From: JABDQW01 sp942492025
GTDB taxonomy: Bacteria; Pseudomonadota; Gammaproteobacteria; SZUA-229
Direction: 5' to 3'
NCBI GenBank assembly: GCA_942492025.1
Contig: CALODJ010000009.1
Coordinates: forward strand, 62,001 to 126,000
Length of the DNA stretch: 64,000 bases
The translations under genes were made by a program, and so were the position numbers. Under the pieces are notes generated by a model. It searched no databases and was not told the DNA's origin. It saw only the letters and a list, made by a program, of their open reading frames with translations. Below, piece after piece: positions 7,689-16,900 of the stretch. Within the stretch, counting starts at the first letter, position 1. Each line of letters starts with the position of its first letter.

Positions 7689-10283
7689 ATGGGCAGAACC
7701 GTCCCGCTAAAAGATACGGTTGACAATGGTGTCCTGCCTACCTGGCTCGAGCCGGTACATATCCGCGCGGAGCAGACCAGGTTGCTCTATCAGCAGTTAT
7801 GGACCGCGCTCGCTTTCAGCGCAATCGTGGTACCTGTCCTGTGTCTGTTCCAGTGGCCTGTGGTCGATCACGGCAAGATTCTCGCCTGGCTGTCGTTAAT
7901 GGTTATCGTTTCGTCTGGACGAGCGATCATGGGCTTACTGTTTCAACGAGCGAATCCGGCGGTTGACGACGTAGAAATCTGGCACAGGTGGTTCATTGCA
8001 GGCACCGCACTTGCCGGTTTTGCCTGGGGAATCGCCGGAGTACTCCTGTTTCCTCAGGATTACATAACCCATCAGGTTTTCCTCGCGTTTGTCCTGGGTG
8101 GAATGGCTGCTGGAGCGTTTACGACCCAGTCGTACGACTGGACTGCAATACTCGTCTTTCTGTTGTTGTGTCTCTTGCCGTTAGTCATTCACCTGTTCTT
8201 CGTGGCAACCCCGCTGAGCAACATCATGGCTATAATGCTGCTATTGCATTTAATGGGTCTCACCATGGGTGCGCGACGCACTTACAACAACAATATGCAA
8301 AACATCATCTTACGTCTCGAGGCGGTTCAAAAAGAGGCGGCTATCCACCAATTCAAGCTCACGTTGGATCAAATACACGATTGTGTGTTCATGATCGACC
8401 CCGACTCGTTACACTACGTTTATGCGAACCGGGGTGCGATTACCCAGTGTGGCTATGACCGTGAAGACTTGCTGCGGATGACGCCGGTAGCCATCGATTC
8501 CTATCACACTAAGGCTGATTATCGGGCCATGTGCGCCTCACTCGTGGAACGGCGGGAGGACTCGATCACCTTCGAATCACGATTCCGGCACGGGGATGGT
8601 CACGAACTCGATGTTGAGACTATTCTGCAGTATATGAAGGTGGATGGTCACCACGACGGCCGCCTGGTGGCCGTTGTACGCGATATCAGCCTGCGTAAGC
8701 AGGTAGAACAGGAACTGATCAAGGCCCGCGATGCGGCGGAGGTCGCAGGGCAAGCGAAGAGTCGATTCCTGGCAACGATGAGTCACGAGATCCGCACGCC
8801 CATGAATGGCGTTCTGGGAATGGCGGAGTTACTCGCGCATACCCGCCTGGATGCCCGTCAACGTCGTCAGGTTGAGACGATTAGAAGCTCTGCCACGGTT
8901 CTGATCAATCTGATCAACGATATACTCGACTTTTCCAGGATTGATGCTGGCAAGCTCGAGCTACGCTATGAAGTTTTCGACCTAGAGCTGGCTATACACG
9001 AAGTTGTGAGTTTGATCGCTCCGCAGATCGGGACAAAAGATCTGATCATGGATGTTCGCTACTCACCGGACTTGCCCCGGCATGTGGTCGGGGATGAGCA
9101 TCATATCCGGCAGGTTTTGATGAATCTTGCTGCTAACGCGGTCAAGTTCACAGATTGCGGCCAGATCCTGATTGTAGCCAGTGGAGTCTCGCGTGGCGGC
9201 GAAGTGTCTGTCCGGATAGAAGTTCAGGATACAGGTATTGGAATAGATCCGCACGGCCGTGAACACCTGTTCGAGTTGTTTACCCAGGCTGATAGTTCGC
9301 ACATCAGGCAGTATGGTGGCACCGGGCTCGGTCTGGCGATTAGTCACGCCTTGGTGAACTCGATGGCAGGGGAAATCGGCGTTGACAGTGAGCCGGGTGT
9401 GGGATCGACCTTCTGGATCGAGCTGACACTGCCTGTTGGTACCGAACCATTTGGTGCTAACACTCACAGGCTTGCTAAGCTTACGGCTTTGATCGTGGGC
9501 ACGGAGTCTCCCTATCTGGAGACTCTATCAATGCAGCTTGAGGAATTGGGATTGGCAAGCGTACGGGCTCGCAGTTGTCAGTCAGCGTGTCAGGAATTGC
9601 GCAACGCCCGGAAATCGGGACGGGCAATACCTTTTATCTTGGTCGATTCTGAGTTACCGATCGATCAGCTGGCGTTGTTGGTGGAGGCGACCAGGGCGGG
9701 TACCACACAAACGTCACTGCTCAGGTTGATTCCGGTAGGCCATGATTTCAACAATGATGAAGCCCATGATCTGGAAGCAACTCTGATAGTGCCAACACCG
9801 CGGATCAAGCTTGCCGAGACCTTGCTAAAACAATTCGAATTGGCCGCGCACACAGAAGGGCTGGCATCAAACACCGAATCATCGAGCGCAGCGTTGGAGT
9901 CGTGCTATTCGGGCCGAGTGCTTCTGGCAGAGGATAATCTGGTGAATCGGGAAGTCGCCACAGCCATGTTGGAGGAACTGGGTCTGGAAGTCGTCACAGC
10001 CGAGAATGGTAATGAAGCCATCGAACAATATTCTTCCGCACAGCCTGATCTTGTGCTGATGGATGGCCAGATGCCGGAAGTTGACGGTTATGAAGCCACA
10101 CGCCGCTTGCGTCTGCGCGAGCAGGACAGCGGAAACCATATTCCCATTATTGCAATGACCGCGCATGTCTTTCCTGAAGATCGGAAAAGGTGTAAGGAAG
10201 CGGGCATGGACGATTTTCTTGCCAAACCGTTCACTATTGAGAATTTAGACCAGGTGCTTTGCCACTGGCTGAACAATAACTAG
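7689..10283 (+). CDS. Membrane hybrid sensor histidine kinase with PAS and receiver domains
   Basis: An 864-aa hybrid kinase. Six hydrophobic helices lie at about residues 38-193, then a PAS sensor at 215-340, a HisKA domain with phospho-acceptor His366 in MSHEIRTPMN, and an ATPase domain (NLAANAVKFT, DTGIGID, GTGLGLAISHALV) to about 595. A degenerate receiver follows at about 600-720, lacking the N-terminal acidic pair and the conserved Lys. A canonical receiver at 735-855 has VLLAEDN, phospho-acceptor Asp792 in VLMDGQMP, and the KPF lysine. No HPt domain or DNA-binding partner is adjacent, so its output must be elsewhere. The ATG is preceded by an in-frame TAA. The TAG stop lies at the edge of a palindromic repeat. 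Confidence 0.92.
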   Translation: MGRTVPLKDTVDNGVLPTWLEPVHIRAEQTRLLYQQLWTALAFSAIVVPVLCLFQWPVVDHGKILAWLSLMVIVSSGRAIMGLLFQRANPAVDDVEIWHRWFIAGTALAGFAWGIAGVLLFPQDYITHQVFLAFVLGGMAAGAFTTQSYDWTAILVFLLLCLLPLVIHLFFVATPLSNIMAIMLLLHLMGLTMGARRTYNNNMQNIILRLEAVQKEAAIHQFKLTLDQIHDCVFMIDPDSLHYVYANRGAITQCGYDREDLLRMTPVAIDSYHTKADYRAMCASLVERREDSITFESRFRHGDGHELDVETILQYMKVDGHHDGRLVAVVRDISLRKQVEQELIKARDAAEVAGQAKSRFLATMSHEIRTPMNGVLGMAELLAHTRLDARQRRQVETIRSSATVLINLINDILDFSRIDAGKLELRYEVFDLELAIHEVVSLIAPQIGTKDLIMDVRYSPDLPRHVVGDEHHIRQVLMNLAANAVKFTDCGQILIVASGVSRGGEVSVRIEVQDTGIGIDPHGREHLFELFTQADSSHIRQYGGTGLGLAISHALVNSMAGEIGVDSEPGVGSTFWIELTLPVGTEPFGANTHRLAKLTALIVGTESPYLETLSMQLEELGLASVRARSCQSACQELRNARKSGRAIPFILVDSELPIDQLALLVEATRAGTTQTSLLRLIPVGHDFNNDEAHDLEATLIVPTPRIKLAETLLKQFELAAHTEGLASNTESSSAALESCYSGRVLLAEDNLVNREVATAMLEELGLEVVTAENGNEAIEQYSSAQPDLVLMDGQMPEVDGYEATRRLRLREQDSGNHIPIIAMTAHVFPEDRKRCKEAGMDDFLAKPFTIENLDQVLCHWLNNN

Positions 10284-10285
10284 GC

Positions 10286-10313
10286 GTCTGCGCGGTATTT
10301 CTAGCGCGCAGAC
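10286..10313. repeat. Collapsed GTCTGCGCG-family palindrome
   Basis: A 9-bp perfect inverted repeat (GTCTGCGCG / CGCGCAGAC) around a 10-nt centre. Its reverse complement joins the left end (GTCTGCGCGCTAGAAATACC) and the right end (CCGCGCAGAC) of the longer element at 61269-61430, so it looks like a version with the interior deleted. It lies 3 bp after the kinase stop codon and could fold as a terminator, although no T-run follows. Confidence 0.7.
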
Positions 10314-10316
10314 TCC

Positions 10317-10351
10317 TAGCCCGCATTTCTGATCAGGATCACGGGAGCAGG
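10317..10351 (+). repeat. TAGCCCGCATTTCT repeat, long right flank shared with 29451-29488
   Basis: Begins TAGCCCGCATTTCTGATCAG and continues with GATCACGGGAGCAGG. The reverse strand of 29451-29485 carries the same sequence with two differences, so this is at least a 35-bp dispersed repeat. It directly follows the collapsed palindrome at 10286-10313. Confidence 0.7.
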
Positions 10352-10427
10352 CGCCGGATTCCTGTTCGAAAGCGCCGATCTGAAGCGGACAGCATAGCCA
10401 TGGCTACGGTGAGTGAAGAGAGCGTAA

Positions 10428-10492
10428 CGTGCGCCGTGCACCGGAACCGGTCAGCAAACTAAAGATTCGCGGTGCGCACGGCGCACCCTACG
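10428..10492. repeat. GTGCGCCGTGC inverted repeat
   Basis: Imperfect inverted arms: ACGTGCGCCGTGCACCG at the left, CGGTGCGCACGGCGCACCC at the right. A second, perfect copy lies at 13781-13867. It is a REP-like extragenic palindrome family. Together with the two preceding repeats it occupies most of the 10284-10597 gap before the tldD-like gene; otherwise that gap holds nothing I recognise. Confidence 0.65.
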
Positions 10493-10597
10493 ATCTTCCG
10501 CACACGAAGACCAGCCTGAACTGTGGATAGGCATGCTTGAAAAACACACTGTATTCTTAATCATCCTGGCTTTACTCCACTAACAAGAGAGCGATTG

Positions 10598-12043
10598 ATG
10601 AACGATTATCTTAATGACGTTGCGCGGCGCTTTAGTGACATTGCACCAGAAGCAGATTTCTGGATGCTGCGTTTGACGGATCAGACACGCGAAAGTGTCA
10701 GTGTCCGTCAGGGTATTGTACAACCTGCTTTTAACCAGCTTGCTCGTGGCGCATTAGTCACTGTGATCATTGGTGATGGTTGCGGTTACGCTGCAACCAG
10801 TGATTTGAGTATGGCTGGTTTAAAAAACGCGGGGCGTCAGGCTAGCGATTGGGCAATACGGTCTTCAGATATGGGGTTATTAAAGGCGAGTGATTATCCG
10901 CGTCCTGAAAGCAAAGCACAGTATGAAACGCCTGTTAGGCACCATTGGAGTGAAATGCCGCTGAATGAAAAAGTTACACTCCTGCAAGATGCGAATAAGG
11001 CGCTCAAAATTCATGACAATATTGTAGATTGGCAAGCTTACCTTGCTCACCGTAGTGAAGATATTTTATTGATCAGCAGTGCAGGCGCACACATCGAACA
11101 ACGCTTTCATTACATTCATCCTGGCCTGGTGGCAGTCGCCAATAAAGGCTCGTTGACGCAGTGTCGGACCGGTGGCGGTTCGCAGAGTCTCCGCCAAGGT
11201 GGCCTGGAACAGTTAGGCTTGTTAGGTTTTCCACAAGCCGCAACGCCATTGGCAGAGGAGGCGATGGCATTGTTGAGTGCCGATGAGTGTCCACAGGGGA
11301 TAATGGATATTGTGCTGGCACCGAGCCAGATGAGTTTGCAAATACACGAAAGTATCGGCCACCCGCTGGAACTCGATCGTATTTTAGGCGATGAACGTAA
11401 CTACGCGGGCACCAGTTTTGTCACACAGGATATGTTTGGTAGCTATCGCTACGGCTCTGATCAACTCAATGTAAGCTTCGACCCGGGCCGTGCAGAACAA
11501 TTAGCCAGTTATGCCTATGATGATGAAGGTACGCCGGCTCAACGTGAATACATCATTCGAAACGGTATTCTGGAACGCCCACTCGGTGGCTTCACTTCGC
11601 AAGCACGCAGTGGCATGCCGGGTGTTGCCAATGCTCGACAATCAGACTGGTTTCGTCCACCCATTGACCGCATGGCTAACCTCAATATTGAGCCGGGTGA
11701 TAAAAGTATGGAAGCGATGATTTCGAATGTTGAACGTGGTGTCTATATGGAAACCAATCGCTCATGGTCGATTGACGACAGTCGTAACAAATTTCAGTTT
11801 GGCTGTGAGCTGGGCCGAGTGATAGAAAACGGCGAATTAAAAGGCCTGGTGCGAAACCCTAACTACCGCGGTATATCAGCCACGTTCTGGCGTAGCCTGA
11901 TTAGTGTCGGAAATGAAGAAAGCTTTCAGGTACAAGGTATCCCCAACTGTGGAAAGGGTGAACCTAATCAGGCTATTTACGTCGGCCATGCTTCTCCACC
12001 TTGTCATTTTCGTGATGTCGATGTGTTCGGAGGTGCAGCATAA
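10598..12043 (+). CDS. TldD-like metalloprotease subunit
   Basis: Member of the TldD/PmbA (U62) family, 481 aa. The zinc motif HESIGH followed by PLELDRILGDE is near residue 250, matching the HExxxH active site of TldD. The ELDR form resembles the second, divergent type of TldD rather than the classical one with a GLEGDFNRK continuation. TldD/TldE heterodimers degrade unfolded peptides and trim modified peptides or help CcdA and gyrase-inhibitor processing. ATG 10598 follows AAGAGA; a TTG three bases earlier is also open. The stop overlaps the start of the next gene (TAATG), so the two subunits are translationally coupled. No peptide-precursor gene is seen nearby. Confidence 0.88.
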   Translation: MNDYLNDVARRFSDIAPEADFWMLRLTDQTRESVSVRQGIVQPAFNQLARGALVTVIIGDGCGYAATSDLSMAGLKNAGRQASDWAIRSSDMGLLKASDYPRPESKAQYETPVRHHWSEMPLNEKVTLLQDANKALKIHDNIVDWQAYLAHRSEDILLISSAGAHIEQRFHYIHPGLVAVANKGSLTQCRTGGGSQSLRQGGLEQLGLLGFPQAATPLAEEAMALLSADECPQGIMDIVLAPSQMSLQIHESIGHPLELDRILGDERNYAGTSFVTQDMFGSYRYGSDQLNVSFDPGRAEQLASYAYDDEGTPAQREYIIRNGILERPLGGFTSQARSGMPGVANARQSDWFRPPIDRMANLNIEPGDKSMEAMISNVERGVYMETNRSWSIDDSRNKFQFGCELGRVIENGELKGLVRNPNYRGISATFWRSLISVGNEESFQVQGIPNCGKGEPNQAIYVGHASPPCHFRDVDVFGGAA

Positions 12044-13359
12044 TGCAGGATTACTTTTATTCGCTGAGCGATGCGCTTTTCCAGAAACTTGCAGCGAATG
12101 AACAGCTATTGCTCAGTTTTTCAGGCGAAGATTCCGATTTTGTGCGACTGAATCACAACAAAATCAGGCAGGCCGGTCATGTTGCCCAACGCAGAATTTC
12201 TCTGGACCTGATCGAAGGGAAACGCCATGCTGAGGCTTGTGTCGATCTTGCCGGGGATAGTGAGCAGGATCTTAATCAACTCGTTCAGACACTAAATAAA
12301 ATACGTCACCAACGCACTTTTGTACCTGATGATCCCTATCTGTGCTTTGCGACAGATATTCATCACTCTGAGTATCACCATGACAATGAGGTGATAAACA
12401 GCCATGACGCGGTTGAGCAGATACTGGAGACTGCCAAGGGTATGGACCTGGTCGGGATTTTTGCGAACGGCTCCCAGTATTACAGTTTTACCAATTCAAT
12501 CGGACAGCGCAACTGGCATAGCAGTGCAAATTTTAATTTCGACTGGAGCTGCTACCATGAGAAAGACAAAGCGGTAAAAGGCAGCTATGCTGGCTTCGCC
12601 TGGCAACACAATAGTCTGGCCGCTAAATTTGAACGCATAAAAGACCAGTTAGCTATCATGGCCAGGCCCTCAAAAACCATACAGCCAGGACGTTATCGCG
12701 CTTACCTGGCACCTTCTGCTGTCAATGAACTGATTAACATGATGTCCTGGGGTGGCTTTGGCCTGAAAAGTCATCGGACTAAAACCACGCCATTGATTCA
12801 AATGCTGGAGCAGGGTCGCACATTGGCAACAGCGATATCACTGCGTGAAAATCATGCAAGAGGCCTGGCTCCTATGTTTACCAGCAGTGGATTTGTGAAA
12901 CCACCGCAGGTCCAGCTCATTGAACGCGGGCGTTATCAGGATTGTCTGGTGAGTTCACGCAGCGCGATGGAATACGACAGTGTAACAAACGCGGAGTCTG
13001 AGTACCCGGGTGCTCTGGATCTGGCTGCGGGTGATCTACCGGACGATAGTATTTTGACTGAACTGGATACGGGGCTTTATATCGGTAATCTCTGGTATTT
13101 GAATTTTTCAGATCGCAATGCGTGTCAGTTAACCGGCATGACCCGCTTTGCCTGTTTCTGGGTAGAAAATGGTGAAATACAGGCACCGATCAATGTGATG
13201 CGCTTTGATGATAGCGTCTATGATTTGCTGGGAACAAACTTACTGGGCATGACCAGAGAACGTGAATTTATTGTGGATGCCGGTAGCTATGGCTCTAGAT
13301 CGAACGCGAGTACTGAACTGCCTGGCGTGCTCGTTAAAGAACTGCAGATTACTTTGTAG
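12043..13359 (+). CDS. TldE/PmbA-like partner subunit
   Basis: A 438-aa PmbA/TldE-family protein coupled to the preceding gene by a one-base TAATG overlap. It lacks the HExxxH motif, as expected for the non-catalytic TldE subunit. Family-like stretches include the MSWGGFGLKSHRTKTTPL region near residue 235 and GLYIGNLWYLNF near residue 345. The pair probably assembles as a heterodimer with the catalytic site in the first gene. A long gap rich in repeats follows, so the operon likely ends here. Confidence 0.85.
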   Translation: MQDYFYSLSDALFQKLAANEQLLLSFSGEDSDFVRLNHNKIRQAGHVAQRRISLDLIEGKRHAEACVDLAGDSEQDLNQLVQTLNKIRHQRTFVPDDPYLCFATDIHHSEYHHDNEVINSHDAVEQILETAKGMDLVGIFANGSQYYSFTNSIGQRNWHSSANFNFDWSCYHEKDKAVKGSYAGFAWQHNSLAAKFERIKDQLAIMARPSKTIQPGRYRAYLAPSAVNELINMMSWGGFGLKSHRTKTTPLIQMLEQGRTLATAISLRENHARGLAPMFTSSGFVKPPQVQLIERGRYQDCLVSSRSAMEYDSVTNAESEYPGALDLAAGDLPDDSILTELDTGLYIGNLWYLNFSDRNACQLTGMTRFACFWVENGEIQAPINVMRFDDSVYDLLGTNLLGMTREREFIVDAGSYGSRSNASTELPGVLVKELQITL

Positions 13360-13686
13360 CCTCATCTCCACGTCATGGAGCAGGTACAGGCCACTGCGAC
13401 TTTGTCGTATACAGGGTGAGTAGAAACTACTGGATTACACATTGTATTTTCTCAGACTCGTGTCTGTTTACACGCTGAGATTGAAGTATATTTTGTAATT
13501 GTATGTAATGTGCGTTTAGGCTTCTTGTGCATTGAAATACAAGAAAATTATAAGCTTACAATGCCTGAGAAAGGAGTGGATATCGATTGGATGCGCATAG
13601 TGCCTGGCCACACAACTGGACTTGTAACTGGAGTCTATCTATTCTTCCTCCTCTTCATTTTCATGGCAGTTTGATTGAGTAATATC

Positions 13687-13719
13687 AAAGGAGACTCTGA
13701 ATAAATCAGAGTTTTCTTG
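13687..13719. repeat. Solo terminal hairpin of the five-hairpin repeat
   Basis: Reads AAAGGAGACTCTGA, a 5-nt loop, then TCAGAGTTTTCTT. It equals the terminal hairpin of the full-length elements at 6465 and 19671 without the other four stem-loops. Confidence 0.75.
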
Positions 13720-13780
13720 ATTCTCTATGACACTGCCCTGAATGGACCGATCGTAGAGATTTGCGTGCATTGCCCAGCCA

Positions 13781-13867
13781 CGGTGCGCACGGCGCACCCT
13801 ACAGTCATGACTTCATTGTTACAACAATGTGATGGTGGTTTTTAGTAGGGTGCGCCGTGCGCACCGC
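13781..13867. repeat. Perfect 22-bp inverted repeat of the GTGCGCC family
   Basis: The left arm CGGTGCGCACGGCGCACCCT at 13781-13800 plus AC, and its exact reverse complement at 13846-13867, are separated by about 43 bp. The same arm occurs at 10470-10492. A transcript would form a very stable long hairpin. REP or MITE class; no coding capacity. Confidence 0.75.
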
Positions 13868-13972
13868 GAAATTGAACCCGCATTTCTCACCGCCTCAGTG
13901 GTGCGATTCGTCAAGAATTAGCATTCATTACTGTATGTCTGCAAGAATACAACCATACCTGGCCTAGCGGTC

Positions 13973-16900
13973 TTACTGCACAGCTGGTCCTTGCCGGCAA
14001 TGTATCGCGGTACCTCTACCAGGTGATGATTCAATCTCCAGTTTGAAGCCAATAATGCCAGCCCGATAGCGCATGATGCGTAAACCAAAACGCTTTTGCA
14101 TCATATCATTCACATTAAAACCGCTGCCATCATCGCTGACTGTCAGAGCATAGCCGTGGATATTTTCCAGCTTGATGTGGATGTTCCGGGGATTTGCATA
14201 CTTTACAGCATTATTGACCGCTTCCTGCGCGATGCGATAGAGCTGCATCGAAAAGGTTACGTCCATGTTTTCGACTGACTGCTCCGACTCGAAACGGCAA
14301 TTGATGCCCGTTGTCATTCTGATGTGTTCCGCCAGTTTACTGAATGCATCGGACAGACCCTGGGGCATGATGGATATTGGTGCCAGGCCGTGTGACAAGG
14401 TACGGGCTTCTTCGGCTGCCTGAGTTAGATAGCCTATCATTTCATCCAGTCGCGTGGCCTGCGGGAGTTCATGTTTTTCCAGCTCATGCTTCAGGCTGGT
14501 CGCCATCATGCTCAAGCCCGTTAGCTGTTGCCCGAGTCCGTCATGAATGTCCTGTCCAATTCGCTCCTGCTCCAGCGTGCAGATGTCGGCAATTTCTTTT
14601 TCCAGCGATTTATGTTCGGTGAGATCGCGTATCATGCCGCAATAAAGGCTGCGATGGTCAATTTCAGCGATGGTAATTTCCAGTGGAATGATCAAGCCAT
14701 CCTTGCGACGTCCGGGTAATTCGCGCCGCTGGCGCATGATCGTGCTTTTACCGGTCTCCCGGTAATGGCGCATGTAGGCATCGTGCTGTTCACGATACGG
14801 AGATGGCATCAGCTGGCTGATATTTCGACCGACGGTTTCGTCCGCACCATAACCAAATAGTGTCTCTGCGGCGATGTTGAAGTCGGTAATCACACCGTCC
14901 CCATCGATGACAACGATTGCTTCGGAGGCATTATCCATGATGGCCTGCAGCCGTTCTTCACTTTTGCGCAGCGCCTTCTCGTATAGATGACGCTTGGTCA
15001 TGTCGTGCATCATCCACACTTCCTGGTCTTCAAACCGGTAGCCAGCAAACTCGACAAAGCGTTGACTGCCGTTTTTTCGCGTGATCATGATCGGGGGTGT
15101 TGTTTCGATGAAACCGGCGTCGCGGTAGGATTCGTAGATACGCCGGATTTCCGCAGCGCGCTCTCCGTACAGTTTTGCAAACCACTGGTCCAGCGTTTGA
15201 AGGTCACCACGTTCGTAGCCGGTAATTTCTTCGGCAGCACGGTTCATCGTCATCCGCTCCTTATCGAGGTAGACGGCACCCGCCGGCAGGTTTTCGACCA
15301 GGCGCTGAAGACGTTCGATTTGTCGTGCCCGCTTGTCGAGTTCGTGTTGTGCACGCCAGTGATTGAATAGCTCACGCTCGGAGATTTCGTGCTCTGTGGT
15401 GGCAACGGCCGACAGTCGGCCGGACTCGTCTTTGAGCGGGGTAACGGTCAACAGGACCTCAAGCGTACGCCCGTCTTTGGTCAATCGATGCGTATCAAAC
15501 GGCTTGACGATTTCGTCGCCCTGAATCCGCTGGACAAAATTCAGTGCCTCGTCGCGCTTGTCCTGCGGTACGATATCGCGGATATTCATCCGCAGTGCTT
15601 CAGCCTTGCTGTAGCCATACAGCCGCTCGGCGCCACGGTTCCAGGCAAGTATGCGGCCATCGAAATCCTGTAGCGTGATTGCATCGTAGGAATCTTGCAG
15701 TACGGTTGCCATGCGCCGCGATTCGGCTTCGGACTCGATTCGCCGGGTAATATCGATGAATGTGACCACAACGCCTTCGATGCGATTGTCCGCAGTGCGG
15801 TAGGGCAGGATTCGGCGCAGGTAATGGTGTCCGTCACCTGTGCTGAGTTCATTATCCACCGGTGCCAGTTTGTCCAGGACCTTGCGGGCTTCAAGCGGCA
15901 GGTCTGCACCGGTGAGATCCGATGCGAATCTGCTGATCGGGCGGCCGATGTCACTGGCTATCAGGCCCAGCAGTTTGCCGGTGACCGGCGTGAACTGGCG
16001 GATGTTCAGTTCGGTGTCCAGAAACAGGGTTGCGATATCGGAGCTGTTCAGCAGATTGGTGATATCATCATTCGCCCTGTCGAGCTCGTCGACCTTGTCC
16101 TCGAGCTGGTTGTTGATCGTTGCCAGTTCTTCGTTCAATGATTGCAGCTCTTCCTTCGAGGATTCCAGTTCCTCGTTGGCAGACTGTAGTTCTTCGTTCA
16201 TCGACATGACTTCTTCGTTCGAAGCCTTCAGTTCCTCGTTCGAGCTTTCCATGTCCTCGATGGTGCCCTGCAGCTCATCACGGGCGAGCTTGAGTTCATA
16301 TTCGAGCTGGCTGACAATTGACGATTCATCGGCAGGTTCGGCCTCGGTTTCTACGGCGTAACCGGCAACTACACGCTCCAGAAACGTGACCAGGAGCAAG
16401 CCTTCAGCCTGCTTTGGCTCCATGATCGGTTTCACGCTTATCGTGCAGGCGTGCCATTTGCCGCCGCGTTTGACTCGAGCGGAGGTATCGCTGACCGAGC
16501 GGTTTTCCTGGATCGCCTGGTGACAGGCGGCACGGAGTCTGATGCGCAGACCCTGGCGCGCCATCGCAATCAGATCGCTTGTGGGCTCGCCGGTCGGTGG
16601 TTCCAGATAGTCGCCCGTCGGACCGTAAAAATACAGGATATCGTGCTTGCGGTTTATCAGCGCCGAGGCGGGGCCATAATCGAGCAGCAGCTGGCGTTGT
16701 GTCAGCGCGGCGAAGTTGATTCCAGAGCGGGTGGTCATCTGCGTGACTGGCTGTAGCGAGCTGTGGCGTCCGAAACCGTGCACGATCGGAAAGTCGATGG
16801 TATCCCGGCGGGTTGGGCCGATGCGCTTGAATACGCGCCATTTCTTCGATACTGCCTCGAACAGATCCTGCCGCCGGCCTACGGTTTCCGCCGAGCCGAG

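Larger units (their letters stand above)
13360..13972. other. Repeat-rich gap between convergent genes
   Basis: About 610 bp between the TldE-like gene and the convergent CheB-CheR kinase. It contains the hairpin repeat at 13687-13719, the 22-bp-armed palindrome at 13781-13867 and a partial ACCCGCATTTCTCACC repeat near 13876-13892. No open frame worth reporting. At least one palindrome probably works as a bidirectional terminator. Confidence 0.5.
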
